Shown piece by piece: positions 16,047 to 23,548 of a stretch of DNA of 34,649 nt. The first letter of the stretch is position 1. Every line of letters begins with the position of its first letter. The translations under genes were made by a program, and so were the position numbers. The stretch is from Treponemataceae bacterium. GTDB lineage: Bacteria; Spirochaetota; Spirochaetia; Treponematales; Treponemataceae. A model generated the notes under the pieces. It saw only the letters and a program-made list of their open reading frames with translations, was not told the DNA's origin and did not search any database. The stretch lies in the NCBI GenBank assembly GCA_024413635.1, contig JAKSTT010000006.1:1-34649 (forward strand). Reading direction: 5' to 3'.

Positions 16047-17798
16047 TCAGTTATTCAGAAGATTGTACAGCAGCCGTGCCCGATAATTATCCGGGTTCAG
16101 CTGCAGGCTGTAGGTTACTGATAACAGGGCGTTCCGTTTTTCACCCCGGTCATTCTGGATACCGGCAATGCGGTAGTGAACGTCTGAAAGCAGCTGCTGG
16201 TTTGTTTCAAGTCCGGCAGCAGTGCTGTACAGTTCCAGCGCAGCGTTGGTCCGGTTAATAGCCTGATACAGTGCCCCAAGATTTAAGGCAATTCTGGTAT
16301 CACCACTGTTATGGCGGTTAAACAGATAGTTTTCGTACAGCTCCTGGGCACTGGCAATATCATTCTGCCGCAGGGCAAAATATGCTGCGGTTTCACATTC
16401 CCAGTCTGCCAGGGATGCGGCCATTTTTTCCAGATGAATGGTACCGTATTTATCAGCACAGAAGTCATTGAACAGTGACAGTGCCGTATTTTCCTGGTGA
16501 TGACGCAGGAACCAGCTGATGGCAAAACGGGTCAGCATGGTGTACTGCTTGGGATAATCCCGGTTTTCTTCCAGCAGGTGCCAGATATCACTTTTGCAGG
16601 CATCTTCTGAATACCCGTATTCATCCCAACGGAGACGGGTATAGCTGAGCAGCAGCCGTTCATCGTCGTAGGTGTTGTTTTCAATGGCAGTCTCAATGCG
16701 GTACAGGGCATCAGAAACCGGAATTGACGGCAGGCTGCTGGCTGCCTGGATGGCAAGTGTTTCTATTCCATGGGACTGCAGGTTTTCAGTGTACATCTGA
16801 TGTACAGTACTGCTGGTACGGGTTAACAGGGCAAAGTTACCGTAATCGGCAAGACCTGCGGCATAATCCGGGTGTGCCGTTACCAGTGCAAAAAGAGTAT
16901 CTTTAGCCTGTTCAAGATTGCCGGCTTTTACGTAATACCGGGCCAGGTTCTTGTAAATTTCCTTTGGTGCGGTTATCTGCTGCTTGTTACAGGCTGCAAT
17001 GGTTGCTTCCCAGTAACGGCGGGCTTCTTCTATCTCACCCATCATGATGTAGGCATCTGAACAGAGTACCTGCGCCCGTTCCCGGTACGGGGTATCCAGC
17101 GCTGCATCACACAGCAGGGTACACTGGCCATAAAAACCTGCGTAATAATTGATCAGTGCCCAGAAGTATGGATCATCGGCAGCAGAAACGGAACGTGGCG
17201 TATAGCTGGCGGCCTTTTTGATGTCACCGTCACGGGCTGTCAGCAATGCTGCATTTTTCAGCCAGCGGGAATCATGGGTCATGCGGTAGGCTTCTTCGTA
17301 GATGCCGATATAGTGAGTCTGGTAAAAAGCTCCGTCTTCATCGGTATTCATCAGAAGCAGCTGGGCATACAGGCTTTCGTAGGCACTGTCCTTCAGTTTC
17401 TGTGCGTAGGGAAGTGCTTCTGCATACCGGCCTTTGTTCATCAGACTTTCGGTATACAGCGCGGTAAGTGCAATACTGTCCGGCAGTTTTTTTACTGAGT
17501 CTTTCAGAAAATCCTGACTCCGGTTATCAGCCATAAGCCGGTTGTACCGTTTGACGATGCTGAGCCGCTGCTGTTCGCTGATTGCTTTCTTTTCTGCTTT
17601 TTTCAGCTGGCTTAATGCTTCATCAGTTTGATTACGGGCAATGCAGGAATCAATGATATCAAGCTGATGAAGGAACCCGGTATTATCCAGTGATTTTGAA
17701 CAGGACGTCAGTACCGTAGCACTGAATGCCAGGGCAAAAAAAAGCACTGCAGCGGATCGTGAGGCGTTATGCTGGAAACGGACTGCAGTGCTTTTCAT
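16047..17798 (-). CDS. TPR-repeat lipoprotein of unknown function
   Basis: A 583-residue protein with an N-terminal signal peptide ending in the lipobox LTSC (before SKSLDN), so probably a lipoprotein exported and anchored to a membrane. The rest is almost wholly helical with many degenerate tetratricopeptide-type repeats (for example the A-x-x-x-x-P and Y/L spacing near ALPYAQKL, NLARYYVKAGNLEQA, and NLGALYQAINRTNAALELY). Such proteins act as scaffolds in envelope complexes; no enzymatic motif is visible. It follows nusB by 14 bases, with AAGG at the nusB stop as the likely ribosome site, in the unit surA-like, nusB, TPR. Its partner may be an envelope assembly factor because of that context, but this is inference. 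Confidence 0.8.
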   Translation of the reverse strand: MKSTAVRFQHNASRSAAVLFFALAFSATVLTSCSKSLDNTGFLHQLDIIDSCIARNQTDEALSQLKKAEKKAISEQQRLSIVKRYNRLMADNRSQDFLKDSVKKLPDSIALTALYTESLMNKGRYAEALPYAQKLKDSAYESLYAQLLLMNTDEDGAFYQTHYIGIYEEAYRMTHDSRWLKNAALLTARDGDIKKAASYTPRSVSAADDPYFWALINYYAGFYGQCTLLCDAALDTPYRERAQVLCSDAYIMMGEIEEARRYWEATIAACNKQQITAPKEIYKNLARYYVKAGNLEQAKDTLFALVTAHPDYAAGLADYGNFALLTRTSSTVHQMYTENLQSHGIETLAIQAASSLPSIPVSDALYRIETAIENNTYDDERLLLSYTRLRWDEYGYSEDACKSDIWHLLEENRDYPKQYTMLTRFAISWFLRHHQENTALSLFNDFCADKYGTIHLEKMAASLADWECETAAYFALRQNDIASAQELYENYLFNRHNSGDTRIALNLGALYQAINRTNAALELYSTAAGLETNQQLLSDVHYRIAGIQNDRGEKRNALLSVTYSLQLNPDNYRARLLYNLLNN

Positions 17799-17812
17799 CG
17801 GTATGGGATACC

Positions 17813-18226
17813 TTACTGATTGTCTTTTCTGATGTTATCAAGAACGGCGTTGATGAATTTGAATGAATCATCACTTCCGAATTCTTTTGAAATATCAATG
17901 GCTTCATCAATAATGATGGTTGCCGGTACGTCTTTCTGGAACAGCAGAGGATAGGTACTCATACGGAGAATAGCCAGGTCTACTTTATTCAGACGGTCAA
18001 AATCCCAGTTTGTCAGATGGGCTTTAATTTCCTTATCGATGGTTTCGATATTTTCGATGGTTCCGGTAATCAAGAGGCGTGCAAAGGTCTGTCCTTCATC
18101 ACCCATGCGTTCAAGAACAGCGCTGTCTACCCATTCAAATTCCATCAGTTCATCTACGGCAATCTGTCCCATATCCCATGAGTACAGTGCCTGAAATGCT
18201 AAAATACGTCCTTTACGTCTAGCCAC
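17813..18226 (-). CDS. nusB: Transcription antitermination factor NusB
   Basis: A small (137 residues) all-helical RNA-binding protein that pairs with NusE (S10) on boxA RNA during rRNA antitermination. Family features are the N-terminal ARRKGRILAFQALYSWD and the C-terminal NKVDLAILRMSTYPLLF, the VPATIIIDEAIDISKEFGSDDSFKFINAVLD stretch and a final basic tail. Start is GTG with a strong AAGGAG six bases before it; that site overlaps the stop of the upstream surA-like gene, suggesting coupled translation. Confidence 0.95.
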   Translation of the reverse strand: MARRKGRILAFQALYSWDMGQIAVDELMEFEWVDSAVLERMGDEGQTFARLLITGTIENIETIDKEIKAHLTNWDFDRLNKVDLAILRMSTYPLLFQKDVPATIIIDEAIDISKEFGSDDSFKFINAVLDNIRKDNQ

Positions 18227-18236
18227 AGAAAGCTCC

Positions 18237-19322
18237 TTACCAGTTTTCCAGTAATTTGTCTAAAGCGTCACCGGTTTTCATCATCTGATAATTGCCGCCG
18301 GCGCGCAGTGATTCGGTAATGTCTGAAACAGCAGTAGAAAAGAACGCCTGCTGTTTCTGTGCAGTCAGCTGATCACGGATCAGTTCATATACAGTGGTGG
18401 TTGCATCAGGCTGTACCACATCACTGAGGGACAGAATCTTTTCAGGATACCGGTCAATGATGATGTAGAACTGATAATCAGATGAGGTTTCGTTAAAATC
18501 GGACACAAAGCCGATATTGTTTTCAAAGAGGGAAAGCAGGTCATTGTAGGTAAGTCCCAGCTGCTGTGCTGCAGTGTTGTTTTTGCTTACATACATATCG
18601 CCAGCCTGAATGACCGAGTGGTCAGCAGTAATCTTTGCCCGCAGTCCGTCTGCAGAAAGGGTACCGTTCTTAATGGCTTCGTATTCTGCGTACAGTGCTT
18701 CGCGTGCAGTTGCCGGATTGTTGCCTTTGGGGGCTACGACCAGGAACATTTTCAGGATATCGGTCTGATAGAAAGAAGCTTTGTTCAGCTCATACCAGCT
18801 GCGGACTTCTGCATCGGTGGCAGCTACTTTTGCCAGTTCATCCTGTTTTGCAGCAAGTACATACTGCTGGGCAATATACTGGTTTTTCAGATAGGTTTTG
18901 TATTCTGCTACGGTCATGGCCAGCTGCTGCTGGAAGAATTCTTCAAGGGAAAGATTGTACTGCTGGCGTACCAGAGAGGCGTACTGTGCCTCGGTTACCA
19001 TCTGTCCAACCTGCTGTGAAAGACTTGAAAGATACAGTTCAGTTACCTGTGAATCGGTGAGTGCGATACCTGCTTTGGCAGCTGCCTGAAGAATCAGTTT
19101 TTCATCAATCAGGGCATCAAGGATTTCTTTTTTCTGGTCAACGGTAAAGTTGGTGATGCCGGTCTGTTTCTGATATACCGCACAGCGGGCCTTCAGGTTC
19201 TTCAGGGTGATTGATTCTGATTTATTCAGTTTGATATTTACCAGTGGTTGTAAGTCTGCCTGGGCAAATAAAGATGTGGCAACAAGAGCCATGACACAAA
19301 GAGCAACGAGACGTTTCTTCAT
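18237..19322 (-). CDS. SurA-like periplasmic chaperone / Tpn39b-type protein
   Basis: A 361-residue exported protein: MKKRL start, hydrophobic core and a cleavage site after LFAQA. The helical N-terminal part (about 35-175) resembles the SurA_N/PpiC chaperone region, with LDALIDEKLILQAAAKAGI and repeated Gln-rich helices. The parvulin-like middle (about 185-300) is weak and may be inactive. It corresponds in position to the T. pallidum basic membrane protein Tpn39b (recalled). The likely role is folding or delivery of outer-membrane proteins in the periplasm. AGAGGAAG precedes the ATG. It is the first gene of the unit with nusB and the TPR lipoprotein, driven by the palindrome-overlapped promoter at 19352-19393. 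Confidence 0.8.
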   Translation of the reverse strand: MKKRLVALCVMALVATSLFAQADLQPLVNIKLNKSESITLKNLKARCAVYQKQTGITNFTVDQKKEILDALIDEKLILQAAAKAGIALTDSQVTELYLSSLSQQVGQMVTEAQYASLVRQQYNLSLEEFFQQQLAMTVAEYKTYLKNQYIAQQYVLAAKQDELAKVAATDAEVRSWYELNKASFYQTDILKMFLVVAPKGNNPATAREALYAEYEAIKNGTLSADGLRAKITADHSVIQAGDMYVSKNNTAAQQLGLTYNDLLSLFENNIGFVSDFNETSSDYQFYIIIDRYPEKILSLSDVVQPDATTTVYELIRDQLTAQKQQAFFSTAVSDITESLRAGGNYQMMKTGDALDKLLENW

Positions 19323-19351
19323 GAATCTTCCTCTGTTTTTATATGACGTTT

Positions 19352-19393
19352 ATCTCAGATAGAGCCCGTATGGCCCTATCTGAGATTATAACA
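19352..19393 (-). promoter_or_regulatory. Promoter with overlapping 11-bp inverted repeat for the surA-like operon
   Basis: On the minus strand TGT-TATAAT (19393-19385) is an extended -10. Its last two bases open a perfect inverted repeat: ATCTCAGATAG (19352-19362) and CTATCTGAGAT (19376-19386), 13 bases apart, with three more pairs inside after one mismatch. The start point (about 19378) falls inside the repeat, as expected for a repressor operator. It lacks a T run on either strand, so it is not a terminator; a 5'-mRNA hairpin is less likely because the start point splits one arm. Confidence 0.65.
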
Positions 19394-19431
19394 ATCGTTT
19401 GGAATTTTTGTTACAGTTTTTTGCTTACGGA

Positions 19432-21228
19432 TTATTCGATAACTGCTTTAATGCGGCGTACGCCGGCAGAAGAAGACTGTTCCTTTACAATCTTGAACTT
19501 ACCGATAACACCGGTGTGTTCAACGTGTGGTCCACCGCAAACTTCCTTGCTGAACCAGTTGTCTTTGGTACCGATGGTATATACTTTTACGTCTTCGCCG
19601 TATTTGTTGGTAAAGAGGGCGCGTGCCCCTTCTGCCTTTGCTTTTTCAAGGCTCATAACTTCCATGGTTACCGGAAGGTCAGCCTGAATCTGCTGGTTAA
19701 CGATTTCTTCTGCCTGAGCAATTTCTTCTTTTGTCATAGGACGTTCAAAAGTAAAGTCAAAGCGCATGCGTTCATCGTTGATGTTTGAACCTTTCTGTGC
19801 AACCTGTGGTCCCAGGATGTTAACCAGGGCCTGCTGCAGCAGGTGGGTAGCAGTGTGGTACTTGGTAGCGGTTTCGCTCTGTTCAGCGATACCACCTTTA
19901 GCTTTTCCGGCATCCAGGGTTTTTGAAGCTTCCTGGTGTTTGCGTTCTGCTTCCTTGAAGCCTTCAATATCTACGGTAAATCCGTTTTCTGCACCCAGTT
20001 CCTGAGTCAGTTCCAGTGGGAAACCGAAGGTATCATACAGACGGAATGCAACTTTACCGCTGATTTCTTTTTTCGGGTTCTTCATCAGGTTAGGCAGCAG
20101 CTTCTGGAATTCCAGTTCACCCTTGCGCAGGGTATCGCGGAATTTGTGCTCTTCTGCAGTCAGTTCCTTGTATACTTTTTCTGCGTTTTCTTCCAGTTCA
20201 GGATAAGCAATCTTGAAGTTTGCAACTACGGTTTCTGCAACAGGAGCCAGGAAGTCTTTATCGATACCCAGTTTCATTCCGTGGCGTACTGCACGGCGGA
20301 TCAGGCGGCGGAGAACGTAGCCTGCACCAACATTAGACGGGGTAACACCTTTCTGGTCACCCAGAATGAATACTGATGAGCGGCTGTGGTCAGCAATGAT
20401 GCGTACTGAAGCATCTTTTGCTTCGTCGGTGCCGTATTTGTATCCGGAAAGTTCTTCAATTTTGGCAATGATAGGCTGGAAAACTTCAGTCAGGTATACG
20501 CTGTTTTTGCCCTGCAGGATACAGTTGGTGCGTTCAAGACCCATACCGGTATCAACGTTCTGTTTAGGCAGTTTTACCAGAGTCTTTTCATCAACGCGGT
20601 TGTATTCCATGAATACGTTGTTCCAGATTTCCATCCAGTTTTTGCTGTCGGTTCCCTTGTTTGAACCAACTGGTGGAACACCTTCCCCAACCCAGTAGAA
20701 GATTTCAGTATCAGGACCGCAGGGACCGGTAGGACCTGCTGCCCACCAGTTGTCTTCTTTTGGCAGGTAAGCGATTTTATCTTCAGGCATGCCGTTTTCT
20801 TTCCAGTATCCGGCAGCTTCTTCGTCACGTGGAGCTGATTCGTCACCGGCAAATACGGTAACGGAAATCATTTTTGGATCCAGACCAAGCCATTCTTTGC
20901 TGGTCAGGAATTCGTAGCTGAATGCGATTGATTCTTTCTTGAAGTAGTCACCCAGTGACCAGTTACCCAGCATTTCAAAACAGGTAAGGTGTGAAGGATC
21001 TCCTACTTCATCAATATCGCCGGTACGTACACATTTCTGGTAGTCAGTAAGACGGGTTCCGGCTGGATGTTTTTCACCCAGCAGATAGGGTACCAGTGGG
21101 TGCATACCTGCGGTGGTAAAGAGAACGGATGGGTCATTTTCAGGAATCAGAGACTGTCCTGAAATCTCAGCATGATTTTTACTCTTGAAAAAAGCGATGT
21201 ATTTGGAACGTAATTCGTTTGCGGTCAT
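19432..21228 (-). CDS. alaS: Alanyl-tRNA synthetase, short form lacking C-Ala
   Basis: Class II synthetase charging tRNA-Ala, 598 residues against about 870 in most bacteria. The catalytic core (about 1-240) opens with the AlaRS motif ELRSKYIAFFKSKNH and has LFTTAGMHPLVPYLLG; the tRNA-recognition helical part follows (about 250-440). The editing domain is present with both metal motifs, HTATH (H458, H462) and CGGPH (C564, H568), so mischarged Ser/Gly can still be hydrolysed. The protein ends soon after, without the C-terminal dimerisation/tRNA-elbow domain. That shortened form is, as I recall, also seen in T. pallidum. No Shine-Dalgarno precedes the ATG; a well-formed promoter ends eight bases upstream, so the leader should be only one or two bases. 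Confidence 0.95.
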   Translation of the reverse strand: MTANELRSKYIAFFKSKNHAEISGQSLIPENDPSVLFTTAGMHPLVPYLLGEKHPAGTRLTDYQKCVRTGDIDEVGDPSHLTCFEMLGNWSLGDYFKKESIAFSYEFLTSKEWLGLDPKMISVTVFAGDESAPRDEEAAGYWKENGMPEDKIAYLPKEDNWWAAGPTGPCGPDTEIFYWVGEGVPPVGSNKGTDSKNWMEIWNNVFMEYNRVDEKTLVKLPKQNVDTGMGLERTNCILQGKNSVYLTEVFQPIIAKIEELSGYKYGTDEAKDASVRIIADHSRSSVFILGDQKGVTPSNVGAGYVLRRLIRRAVRHGMKLGIDKDFLAPVAETVVANFKIAYPELEENAEKVYKELTAEEHKFRDTLRKGELEFQKLLPNLMKNPKKEISGKVAFRLYDTFGFPLELTQELGAENGFTVDIEGFKEAERKHQEASKTLDAGKAKGGIAEQSETATKYHTATHLLQQALVNILGPQVAQKGSNINDERMRFDFTFERPMTKEEIAQAEEIVNQQIQADLPVTMEVMSLEKAKAEGARALFTNKYGEDVKVYTIGTKDNWFSKEVCGGPHVEHTGVIGKFKIVKEQSSSAGVRRIKAVIE

Positions 21229-21236
21229 AGTTAAAT

Positions 21237-21265
21237 AGTATAAAGATATGAAATAGACGTGACAA
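21237..21265 (-). promoter_or_regulatory. Promoter of alaS with near-leaderless start
   Basis: On the minus strand TTGTCA (21265-21260), a 17-base spacer and TATACT (21242-21237) form one of the best sigma-70 promoters of the window. Only eight bases separate it from ATG 21228, so transcription should begin zero to two bases before the start codon. Confidence 0.7.
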
Positions 21266-21321
21266 TATGCGGAGCGGTGAACGTCACTATAGCTGTACTT
21301 TAGCGGGAACGTGCGGTAACG

Positions 21322-21346
21322 AAAAAAAGGCCCCGGATGGGGCCTT
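21322..21346 (-). terminator. Rho-independent terminator of the alcohol dehydrogenase gene
   Basis: On the minus strand AAGGCCCC, a four-base loop, GGGGCCTT, then a run of T (A22-A28 region on plus, 21322-21328). It begins seven bases after the dehydrogenase stop. Confidence 0.9.
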
Positions 21347-21352
21347 ATGGTA

Positions 21353-22576
21353 TCAGAAGTCTACTTCAGTGTCGTAGTAACAGCACTTCAGCAGTTTTTC
21401 CATTTCTTCCTGGGTCGGCTGGCGTGGGTTGCTGCCGGTACAGGCATCACCGATGGCGTTCTTTGCAATTTCGCTCAAGCGTTCCAGGAATACGTTTTCC
21501 GGAACAAATCCCTGGTCGCATGGATAGCTGTCGGCACCGTAATTCTTGATACAGTGTGGAATCTTCAGGTCATCATTCATCTTGCGCAGGTATTTGATCA
21601 ATGCTGCAACTTTTTCGTCATCGCTGGCAGTCTTGTCACAGATGCCCATGTAGTCAACGATTACGCCATAGCGTTTTTTTGCAGTGGCATCTTTTGCATT
21701 GAAAGCAATTACTTTCGGCAGGTACATGGCGTTGGCAGCACCGTGGATGATGTGGGCGCCAAAGTCTGCGAAGGCAGCACCGGTTTTGTGTGCCATTGAG
21801 TGAACGATACCCAGCAGTGCATTACTGAATGCCATACCGGCCAGACACTGTGCATTGTGCATGCGGTCACGGGCAGCCATATCACCGTTGTAGGAAACAA
21901 CCAGGTCTTTCATGATCATTTCAATGGCGTGGATTGCCAGTGGGTCAGTGTAGTCGCAGTTTGCAGTAGATACGTAGGCTTCTACGGCATGGGTCATGGC
22001 ATCCATACCGGTATGGGCTACCAGTTTCTGTGGCATGGTTTCTGCCAGGTCCGGGTCTACGATGGCAACATCAGGGGTAATTTCAAAGTCTGCAATAGGG
22101 AATTTGATACCTTTGTTGTAGTCAGTGATGATTGAGAATGCGGTAACTTCCGTTGCGGTACCGGAAGTAGAAGAGATTGCGCAGAAATGAGCCTTGGTGC
22201 GCAGGTGTGGCAGGCCGAATACCTTGCACATGTCTTCAAAGGTGCATTCAGGATATTCGTATTTGATCCACATGGCTTTTGCAGCATCGATAGGAGAACC
22301 GCCACCCATGGCAATAATCCAGTCTGGACCGAATTCGCTCATGAAGGCAGCACCTTTCATTACGGTTTCAACAGAAGGGTCCGGTTCAATGCCCTCAAAA
22401 ATCTTAACTTCCATGCCGGCTTCTTCAAGATAGGATTTTGCCCGGTCAAGGAATCCGAATTTCTTCATTGATCCACCGCCAACGCAGATAACTGCCTTTT
22501 TTCCGGTGAAGGTTTTCAGTGCTTCAAGAGCACCTTTTCCGTGATACAGGTCGCGGGGGAGTGTAAAACGTGCCAT
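21353..22576 (-). CDS. Iron-dependent (group III) alcohol dehydrogenase
   Basis: A 407-residue cytosolic NAD(P)-linked dehydrogenase. The N-terminal nucleotide domain has AMGGGSPIDAAKA (89-101) and SSTSGTATEVT (135-145). The C-terminal helical domain supplies the metal ligands in MDAMTHAVEAY (D192, H196), GIVHSMAH (H259) and IIHGAANAM (H278). The tail TGSNPRQPT is like the alcohol dehydrogenase half of AdhE and related butanol dehydrogenases, so the role is probably reduction of acetaldehyde or butyraldehyde to regenerate NAD(P)+ in fermentation; the true substrate is uncertain. AAGGAG lies seven bases before ATG. It forms its own unit, with a terminator and a 182-base upstream region holding two palindromes. 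Confidence 0.92.
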   Translation of the reverse strand: MARFTLPRDLYHGKGALEALKTFTGKKAVICVGGGSMKKFGFLDRAKSYLEEAGMEVKIFEGIEPDPSVETVMKGAAFMSEFGPDWIIAMGGGSPIDAAKAMWIKYEYPECTFEDMCKVFGLPHLRTKAHFCAISSTSGTATEVTAFSIITDYNKGIKFPIADFEITPDVAIVDPDLAETMPQKLVAHTGMDAMTHAVEAYVSTANCDYTDPLAIHAIEMIMKDLVVSYNGDMAARDRMHNAQCLAGMAFSNALLGIVHSMAHKTGAAFADFGAHIIHGAANAMYLPKVIAFNAKDATAKKRYGVIVDYMGICDKTASDDEKVAALIKYLRKMNDDLKIPHCIKNYGADSYPCDQGFVPENVFLERLSEIAKNAIGDACTGSNPRQPTQEEMEKLLKCCYYDTEVDF

Positions 22577-22629
22577 ATTTTTCTCCTTTTGTTCAGGTCG
22601 CTTTTTCTTTTGGGAAACAGCAACTTTGT

Positions 22630-22643
22630 TTCTCTACAGAGAA
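22630..22643. repeat. Short palindrome upstream of the alcohol dehydrogenase
   Basis: TTCTCT (22630-22635) and AGAGAA (22638-22643) are perfect 6-bp arms two bases apart, about 55 bases before the dehydrogenase start. It lies close to a weak -10-like TACACT on the minus strand, so it could be a second operator or an mRNA leader element. Confidence 0.35.
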
Positions 22644-22687
22644 GTGTACACCCAGAGTTTGAATATGGCGAGAAAAAAATAAAAAAA

Positions 22688-22708
22688 TATAGATAAAATT
22701 TATCTATA
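22688..22708. promoter_or_regulatory. 21-bp perfect palindrome, probable operator of the alcohol dehydrogenase
   Basis: TATAGATAAA (22688-22697) and TTTATCTATA (22699-22708) are perfect 10-bp arms around one A. It lies 112 bases upstream of the dehydrogenase ATG and 51 bases past the Nudix stop, in very A+T-rich DNA. It does not match Rex, FNR or CRP sites I know. The arms include TATA-like boxes in both directions, so a bound protein would block any promoter there. Confidence 0.6.
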
Positions 22709-22758
22709 AAGAAAGTTCTAATTTACAGACTATGGCTGACTGATAGTATTTTCATGCA

Positions 22759-23430
22759 TCATCCGCACTGGCTGACAAAGTACATGAGGGCTGCCCAGGT
22801 GTATACGGAGTAGAAAATACCGTCATCATCGGTTCCCTGGTGCAGGATCCGCTGTGCATCCTCTACGGTCAGAAGCTGATAGCCGGAAAAACATTCGCTG
22901 CCCTCTGCACCGTCCTGGTTGATGGCGGGCATAACATCCCGGTGCAGTTCTACGGAGAGCAGGGCATTGCTTTCATCGGTCATGCCCGGCGTTGAGAACA
23001 GAAACGGATTGAGTACGGAAATGGTGTCTGTACCGGTAAGGGTAACGCCGCATTCTTCAAACAGTTCCCGTTTTGCTGCGGTTTCCAGCGGTGTGGCAGT
23101 TTCCCGGTCAGCCGGATCGATGAGCCCGGCGGGAACACCCAGCAGAAACTGGCCTGCCGGATAGCGGAATTCCTTGGTCAGGCAGAGGAGCGGTGCTTTG
23201 TCCGCAACGTGCAGGGTAAGGACGATGCTGACGGCATCAGGCAGTTCATTCTGGTACGTAGCGCCTGGCTTTACTGCCATCAGGTTGTCTTTGGTGCGGC
23301 GGGTGGCATCGTAGTAGTGTTTCCCCGGTGCGTACTGGATATCAAATACTTTGATGAATTTTGTTTCGTATAAGGTCTGGATGCATTCCGGCGTGATAAC
23401 CGGTGCAACAGTGACAGGTGGCTTTTTCAT
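22759..23430 (-). CDS. Nudix hydrolase, ADP-ribose pyrophosphatase-like
   Basis: A 223-residue Nudix protein. The box reads from G of PAGLIDP to LETAAKRELFEECGV: the REL-EE-G core is intact, but the gap between the first Gly and the following Glu is longer than in the standard GX5EX7REUXEEXGU. The upstream PAGQFLLGVPAGLID is typical of ADP-ribose/NADH-type pyrophosphatases, so cleavage of a nucleoside diphosphate-X is likely; the substrate is unproven. I chose ATG 23430 rather than an in-frame ATG 18 bases upstream because the upstream one lies inside the -10 promoter box. TATACT ends six bases before 23430 and no Shine-Dalgarno exists, so a leaderless mRNA is predicted. Confidence 0.85.
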   Translation of the reverse strand: MKKPPVTVAPVITPECIQTLYETKFIKVFDIQYAPGKHYYDATRRTKDNLMAVKPGATYQNELPDAVSIVLTLHVADKAPLLCLTKEFRYPAGQFLLGVPAGLIDPADRETATPLETAAKRELFEECGVTLTGTDTISVLNPFLFSTPGMTDESNALLSVELHRDVMPAINQDGAEGSECFSGYQLLTVEDAQRILHQGTDDDGIFYSVYTWAALMYFVSQCG

Positions 23431-23436
23431 AGGGAG

Positions 23437-23445
23437 AGTATAGCA
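23437..23445 (-). promoter_or_regulatory. Extended -10 promoter of the Nudix gene, leaderless type
   Basis: Minus-strand TGC-TATACT (23445-23437) is followed by six bases and ATG 23430. The nine bases are identical to the promoter of the 7TM-SpoIIE gene (4977-4969), and the six-base gap is the same. Confidence 0.6.
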
Positions 23446-23486
23446 CATAAGTTAATGCATATTTATACAAAAATATTCTATATCTA

Positions 23487-23515
23487 TTCATTGTTTTGCA
23501 TAAAGTTGCTATAGT
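23487..23515 (+). promoter_or_regulatory. Promoter of the aconitase-like gene
   Basis: TTCATT (23487-23492), a 17-base spacer and TATAGT (23510-23515) preceded by TGC form an extended -10 promoter. TGCATAA (23497-23503) lies in the spacer; the same heptamer is repeated in the ktrB upstream region. Start near 23522 gives a ~27-nt leader with AAGGGG at 23535-23540. Confidence 0.5.
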
Positions 23516-23548
23516 GTGGTAGAAACCTGAAAAGAAGGGGATACCTAT

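Noticed and set aside
22688-22708. Palindrome as a Rex, FNR or CRP site
   Set aside because: Arms do not match TTGTGAA/TTCACAA, TTGAT/ATCAA or TGTGA/TCACA.
23431-23448. Upstream ATG (23448) as the Nudix start
   Set aside because: The added codons MCYTLP coincide with the TGC-TATACT promoter box and have no ribosome site.
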